From Actinomycetes bacterium (GTDB lineage Bacteria; Actinomycetota; Acidimicrobiia; Acidimicrobiales; RAAP-2), in contig JAJZMN010000184.1 in assembly GCA_021850345.1 (NCBI GenBank), positions 1 to 18,777 of the forward strand: a stretch of DNA of 18,777 nt, written 5' to 3'. Each line of letters opens with the position of its first letter. The first letter of the stretch is position 1. The position numbers and the translations under genes were made by a program. This document shows, in pieces, positions 15,646-18,777 of the stretch. Under the pieces are notes generated by a model that saw only the letters and a program-made list of their open reading frames with translations, was not told the DNA's origin and did no database searches.

Positions 15646-16833
15646 TCAGCTCGCGGGGTAGGAGTTCGGGTCGATCGAGATCTTGCCCGCCTCGATCTCC
15701 GCCTTGAGCTTGTTGAGCATCGCCTTCACCTTGGCGGGAACCTTGTTCGCGAACTGGTGGAAGGGCGCGAGCGCTACGCCGCCGTTGGCGAGGGTGCCGT
15801 TGTAGTTCCCGCCGTGGAAGGTCCCCCGCGCCGCGGCCTCCACCGCGGCGGACACCGACGCGGCGATGCCCTTGGTGACGCTCGAGATGAACAGCGAGCA
15901 GTACTGCGGCGCGGAGACGCAGCCGTCGGTGTCGACCCACAGCATGTAGTGACCCGGCCCGGCCTGCTTCACCGCCGCGGCGGCACCGAGGCCGACCGCC
16001 CCGGCGACGGGAAAGATGATGTCCGCACCCTGGGCGATGAGGGTCTGGGTTGTCGTCTTGCCGAGTGCCTGGTTGGTGAAGTCGTTGGTGAAGGTGCCGT
16101 TGCCGGCGAAGGCACCCGAGGCGAAGTTCCGCTTCTTCGCGGGTGTCCAGCCCAGAGCCACGACGTGCGCGTGGTTGACCTTGTCGTAGTAGCGCACCCC
16201 GGCGACGAAACCGTCCATGTAGATCGTGACCGGCGGGATGTCCTGACCGCCGAAGGTCCCGACCTTGCCGGTCTTGGACATCGCGGCGGCGAGGTAGCCG
16301 CCGAGGAAGGCGTCCTGGTTCGTGTGGTACACGAGGCCGAGCACGTTCTTCATCGCCGGCGTGTAGGAGAAGTCCACGATCGCGAACTTCTGATTGGGGT
16401 TCTTCTTCGCCGCGCTCTGGGTCGCCTGGGCCATGTCGAAGCCGACCGTGATGATGATCCCGCACTTCTCACCGATGAAGGTGCTGATGTTCGGGGCGTA
16501 GTCGCTCGTCGAGTTCGACTGGAGGTACTTGTAGCTCAGCCCGGGAATCGCCTTGGCCGCGATCTTGAGGCCAAGGTACGCCGAAGCGTTGAACGAGCGG
16601 TCGTTGATGCCCCCGGTGTCGGTCACCTCGCAGGCAAGGAAGTGCTTGGCCGCGTGCGGCACGGCGACGGCGGGCGCGCGGTGCGCGGCGACACGGGGGG
16701 CCGTGCTCGCGCCGGCCCCCGCCGCGAGACCACCGACGGCTGCCACCGTCGTCACGGCCGCGGCAGACGCCGCCGACAGACGTGTGGCGACAAAGCGGCG
16801 GTGTGGGTTCACGACCTGGCTTTTTCTGCGCAT
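15646..16833 (-). CDS. BMP-family nucleoside-binding protein of an ABC importer
   Basis: Extracytoplasmic substrate-binding subunit, 395 residues, homologous to BmpA/PnrA/NupN. An Arg-rich N-terminus (1-18) and hydrophobic stretch (about 19-40) form an export signal, with a plausible AGA/S cleavage near residue 42. The mature fold begins at ACEVTDTGGINDRSFN (67-82), the family signature, followed by ITVGFDMAQA (128-137), a GGYLAAAM helix (178-185), DGFVAG (207-212) and the ligand-site WVDTDG (299-304). No lipobox cysteine follows the signal, although BMP proteins of monoderms are normally lipoproteins. The ATG at 16833 is set by AGGGG (16843-16839) five bases upstream; the longer open frame is leader. 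It heads the importer operon, so nucleosides are the expected ligands. Confidence 0.94.
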   Translation of the reverse strand: MRRKSQVVNPHRRFVATRLSAASAAAVTTVAAVGGLAAGAGASTAPRVAAHRAPAVAVPHAAKHFLACEVTDTGGINDRSFNASAYLGLKIAAKAIPGLSYKYLQSNSTSDYAPNISTFIGEKCGIIITVGFDMAQATQSAAKKNPNQKFAIVDFSYTPAMKNVLGLVYHTNQDAFLGGYLAAAMSKTGKVGTFGGQDIPPVTIYMDGFVAGVRYYDKVNHAHVVALGWTPAKKRNFASGAFAGNGTFTNDFTNQALGKTTTQTLIAQGADIIFPVAGAVGLGAAAAVKQAGPGHYMLWVDTDGCVSAPQYCSLFISSVTKGIAASVSAAVEAAARGTFHGGNYNGTLANGGVALAPFHQFANKVPAKVKAMLNKLKAEIEAGKISIDPNSYPAS

Positions 16834-16855
16834 GGATTCCCCTCTCGTGACTTTG

Positions 16856-16906
16856 GCGGGCCCTCGCCCGCGGCCCTCGTCGACCTTGCGGTCGCCCCCC
16901 GGGGCG
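16856..16906 (-). promoter_or_regulatory. Structured 5' leader of the importer operon
   Basis: If transcription starts near 16919, the leader is about 86 nt. It contains two short inverted repeats: CGCCCC/GGGGCG (16893-16906) and GCGGG/CCCGC (16856-16871, 6-nt loop). The second lies about 12 bases before the Shine-Dalgarno sequence. I recognise no known riboswitch class. Chance pairing is easy in GC-rich DNA, so the regulatory call is tentative. Confidence 0.25.
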
Positions 16907-16925
16907 CGTTCGCACCGGACGGCCA

Positions 16926-16954
16926 ACCCTACGTTCTTGTTGCAGACCCGTCAC
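16926..16954 (-). promoter_or_regulatory. Promoter of the importer operon
   Basis: On the minus strand, GTGACG (16954-16949; four core matches to TTGACA), a 17-bp spacer and TAGGGT (16931-16926, TANNNT) make a plausible housekeeping-type promoter. The expected start is near 16919, leaving an 86-nt leader and a real Shine-Dalgarno sequence before the binding-protein ATG. This contrasts with the other unit-head promoters in the window, which look leaderless. Confidence 0.5.
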
Positions 16955-16974
16955 GCCCGGATTCCCTTCGGGCG
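16954..16974. repeat. Inverted repeat between the divergent importer and pepN promoters
   Basis: CGCCCG (16954-16959) and CGGGCG (16969-16974) are separated by nine bases. The left arm abuts the importer -35 and the right arm lies ten bases before the pepN -35. The position suits an operator, but six GC-only pairs could arise by chance. Confidence 0.3.
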
Positions 16975-16983
16975 CGCGACCGA

Positions 16984-17012
16984 TCGACGGCGCACGCCAC
17001 GTTCGGTAGCGT
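16984..17012 (+). promoter_or_regulatory. Leaderless promoter of pepN
   Basis: TCGACG (16984-16989; four of six matches to TTGACA), a 17-bp spacer and TAGCGT (17007-17012) are followed by seven bases and the ATG at 17020. The predicted transcription start coincides with the A of the start codon. There is no Shine-Dalgarno sequence. It is the best two-element promoter on the plus strand. Confidence 0.6.
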
Positions 17013-17019
17013 TCCGCGC

Positions 17020-18777
17020 ATGACCGAGCCGATCGAGCGTCCCACGGCGGGCGGGGACGACAGCGAGCACCGCCTGCCGAAGAATGTCTCCCCGGCCCGC
17101 TACGACCTGCACCTCGTGCCCGATCTCGAGGCGGCGACCTTCACCGGCACCGTGACCATCGAGGTCGAGGTGCGCGAGCGCACCGATCGCATTGTGTGCA
17201 ACGCCGCTGAGCTCGAGGTCGCAGACGCGCGCGTTGCGCCGGGCTGGCGTTCGGGAGGCGACCCTTCGTCCCGGGGGTCCGCGTGCGCCGTCGAGATCGA
17301 CGCGACGCGCGAGCGCGTCTGGTTCCACGCGGAGGGCCCGCTTCAGCCGGGTCGCTACAGCCTTTCGTGCGCGTTCAGCGGGGTCCTCAACGACAAGCTG
17401 CGCGGCTTCTACCGCAGCACCTTCACCGCAGACGACGGCACGACCCAGGTCATCGCGACGACCCAGTTCGAGGAGACCTCCGCCCGGCGCGCGTTCCCCT
17501 GCTTCGACGAACCGGACGCCAAGGCGGTCTTCGCCGTCACCCTCGATGCCCCCGCTGGCTGCCTCGCTCTGTCCAACGGCCCCGAGGTCGGCCGCGAGAG
17601 GCTCTCGGACGGTTCGACACGCTTCCGTTTCGGGGCCACGATCCCGATGTCGACCTACCTCGTCGCCTTCGTCGTCGGCCCGCTCGAGGTCACGTCCCCC
17701 CGGGACGTCGGCGGGGTACCGGTCCGTGTCGCCCACGTTCCGGGCCGAGGCGGCCTCACCGGCGCAGCGCTCGACGCGGCAGAGCACGCGCTCGGCTTCT
17801 TCGCCTCCTACTTCGGTCTCGCCTACCCCGCGGACAAGCTCGACCTGGTCGCGATCCCGGACTTCGCCGCGGGTGCGATGGAGAACCTCGGCTGCGTGAC
17901 CTTCCGCGAGGCGATCGTGCTCTCCGACCCGAACGACACGACCCATGCCGAGCGCGAACGCCTCGTGGAGGTTGTCGACCACGAGCTCGCCCACATGTGG
18001 TTCGGCGATCTCGTCACGATGCGGTGGTGGAACGGCATCTGGTTGAACGAGGCGTTCGCCACGTTCATGGCACTCCTCTGCCAGAACGACTACCAACCCG
18101 AGCAGCGCGTGTTCACGAGCTTCGCGCGCAGCCGCGCCGCGGCCTTCGGGACCGACTCGCTCCACTCGACACGCCCGATCGAGTACCCCGTGCACGCACC
18201 CGACGACGCCGCGGCGATGTTCGACGTGCTGACCTACGAGAAGGGCGCGAGCGTGCTGTGGATGCTCGAGAGCTTCCTCGGGCCCGAACGCTTCCGCGCG
18301 GGGGTGCGCGCCTATCTCGCGGCACACCGCTTCGGCAACACCGAGACGACCGACCTCTTCGACGCCCTCGGCGAGGAGGCCCCCGACATCCCGGTGCGCG
18401 AGACCATGGACTCCTGGATCTTCCAGGGCGGCTACCCGCTCGTGCGCGCCGCGCGCGTCGAGGGGGCGGGCGGCCCGGCGGTCGAGCTCACCCAGACCCC
18501 CTTCTCCTATTTGCCGGAGAAGGAGGCCGCCGAGCTCGGCGTGCTCCCCGAGGACGGCTCGGCGATCGGGCGGTCCTGGCTCATCCCCATGCTCGTCGCA
18601 CCGGTCGGTGCCGGAGACAAGCAGGTGAGCCGCGTCCTGCTCGGCCACGAGCCGCAGCGCCTCGAGCTCAGCGGCCCGGTGGTGCTCAACGCGGGCGGTA
18701 CCGGCTTCTACCGTCTCTCCTACGAAAGCGAGCTCCTCCAGGACCTCCTCGGGCACCTCTACGAGCTGAGCCCGCTC
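17020..18777 (+). CDS. pepN: Aminopeptidase N, M1 family (3' end beyond the window)
   Basis: A zinc metallo-aminopeptidase that removes N-terminal residues from peptides. 586 residues are visible and the frame is still open at the right edge; actinobacterial homologues run to about 850. The N-terminal beta domain (about 20-200) starts with LPKNVSPARYDL. The catalytic domain has GAMEN (285-289), HELAH (H321, E322, H325), the third ligand E344 in WLNEAF (18 residues after H325), and transition-state Tyr Y406 in LTYEKGAS. GFYRLSY near the edge marks the beginning of the next beta domain. No signal peptide is apparent, so it is probably cytoplasmic. It diverges from the importer and appears unrelated to salvage beyond general peptide turnover. 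A 601-residue open frame on the other strand is a shadow. Confidence 0.96.
   Translation, partial: MTEPIERPTAGGDDSEHRLPKNVSPARYDLHLVPDLEAATFTGTVTIEVEVRERTDRIVCNAAELEVADARVAPGWRSGGDPSSRGSACAVEIDATRERVWFHAEGPLQPGRYSLSCAFSGVLNDKLRGFYRSTFTADDGTTQVIATTQFEETSARRAFPCFDEPDAKAVFAVTLDAPAGCLALSNGPEVGRERLSDGSTRFRFGATIPMSTYLVAFVVGPLEVTSPRDVGGVPVRVAHVPGRGGLTGAALDAAEHALGFFASYFGLAYPADKLDLVAIPDFAAGAMENLGCVTFREAIVLSDPNDTTHAERERLVEVVDHELAHMWFGDLVTMRWWNGIWLNEAFATFMALLCQNDYQPEQRVFTSFARSRAAAFGTDSLHSTRPIEYPVHAPDDAAAMFDVLTYEKGASVLWMLESFLGPERFRAGVRAYLAAHRFGNTETTDLFDALGEEAPDIPVRETMDSWIFQGGYPLVRAARVEGAGGPAVELTQTPFSYLPEKEAAELGVLPEDGSAIGRSWLIPMLVAPVGAGDKQVSRVLLGHEPQRLELSGPVVLNAGGTGFYRLSYESELLQDLLGHLYELSPL

Noticed and set aside
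15545..16465. Upstream extension of the ATPase frame through the binding-protein gene
   Set aside because: The ABC domain starts at the usual distance from ATG 15544; the added part is Arg-rich, out of frame with a real gene and without a domain.
16628..16633. Cys68 of the binding protein (FLAC) as a lipobox
   Set aside because: It lies after the signal and about 50 residues past the Arg-rich region, in the first beta strand of the mature BMP fold (ACEVTDTGG), and has Phe at -3.
16951..18756. 601-residue open frame on the minus strand opposite pepN
   Set aside because: It shadows a clear M1 aminopeptidase with all catalytic motifs. The antisense product has no recognisable domain and the skewed Arg/Glu/Val/His composition typical of GC-rich antisense frames.

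Overview
The window is very GC-rich (roughly 70% by eye). Its proteins are rich in Ala, Arg and Gly, about half of the genes start with GTG, and several operons are joined by 4-bp stop/start overlaps. The order cdd-deoA-add-punA-sugar mutase recalls the nucleoside-salvage neighbourhood of Mycobacterium tuberculosis (Rv3307-Rv3315c), and the adenosine deaminase carries the actinobacterial TDNRLMS variant. I infer a high-GC actinobacterium, possibly of a deep lineage such as Acidimicrobiia (low confidence). Fifteen complete genes and one gene cut by the right edge account for nearly all of the sequence. No tRNA, rRNA, CRISPR array, insertion sequence, transposase or integrase is visible.

Region 1 (1-3099, + strand) is an amino-sugar unit: a SIS-domain GlmS-like isomerase/deaminase, a ROK sugar kinase and nagA. 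It converges on murQ (4057-3167, - strand), whose product also feeds NagA. Together the four enzymes can take N-acetyl sugars and MurNAc-6-phosphate from cell-wall turnover towards fructose-6-phosphate.

Region 2 (10500-4138, - strand) is a compact salvage operon: cdd, deoA, add, punA, a PGM2-type phosphosugar mutase and psuG. Together they deaminate cytidine and adenosine, phosphorolyse pyrimidine and purine nucleosides, move phosphate from C1 to C5 of the (deoxy)ribose, and cleave pseudouridine-5'-phosphate. A PfkB-family kinase (10526-11470, + strand) diverges from cdd and is the natural candidate to supply the pseudouridine phosphate that PsuG needs.

Region 3 (16833-11455, - strand) is a complete BMP-type ABC importer: binding protein, fused double ATPase and two permeases. 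This class includes nucleoside transporters (NupNOPQ, PnrA), so uptake and breakdown are encoded side by side. Region 4 (17020 to the right edge, + strand) is an M1 aminopeptidase N diverging from the importer.

The most striking non-coding signal is the promoter layout. murQ, cdd, pfkB and pepN each have a TANNNT hexamer 6-9 nt before the start codon and no Shine-Dalgarno sequence, which points to leaderless mRNAs. At cdd/pfkB the two divergent hexamers share two base pairs, so the operon and the kinase should compete for RNA polymerase. No transcription factor is encoded in the window.
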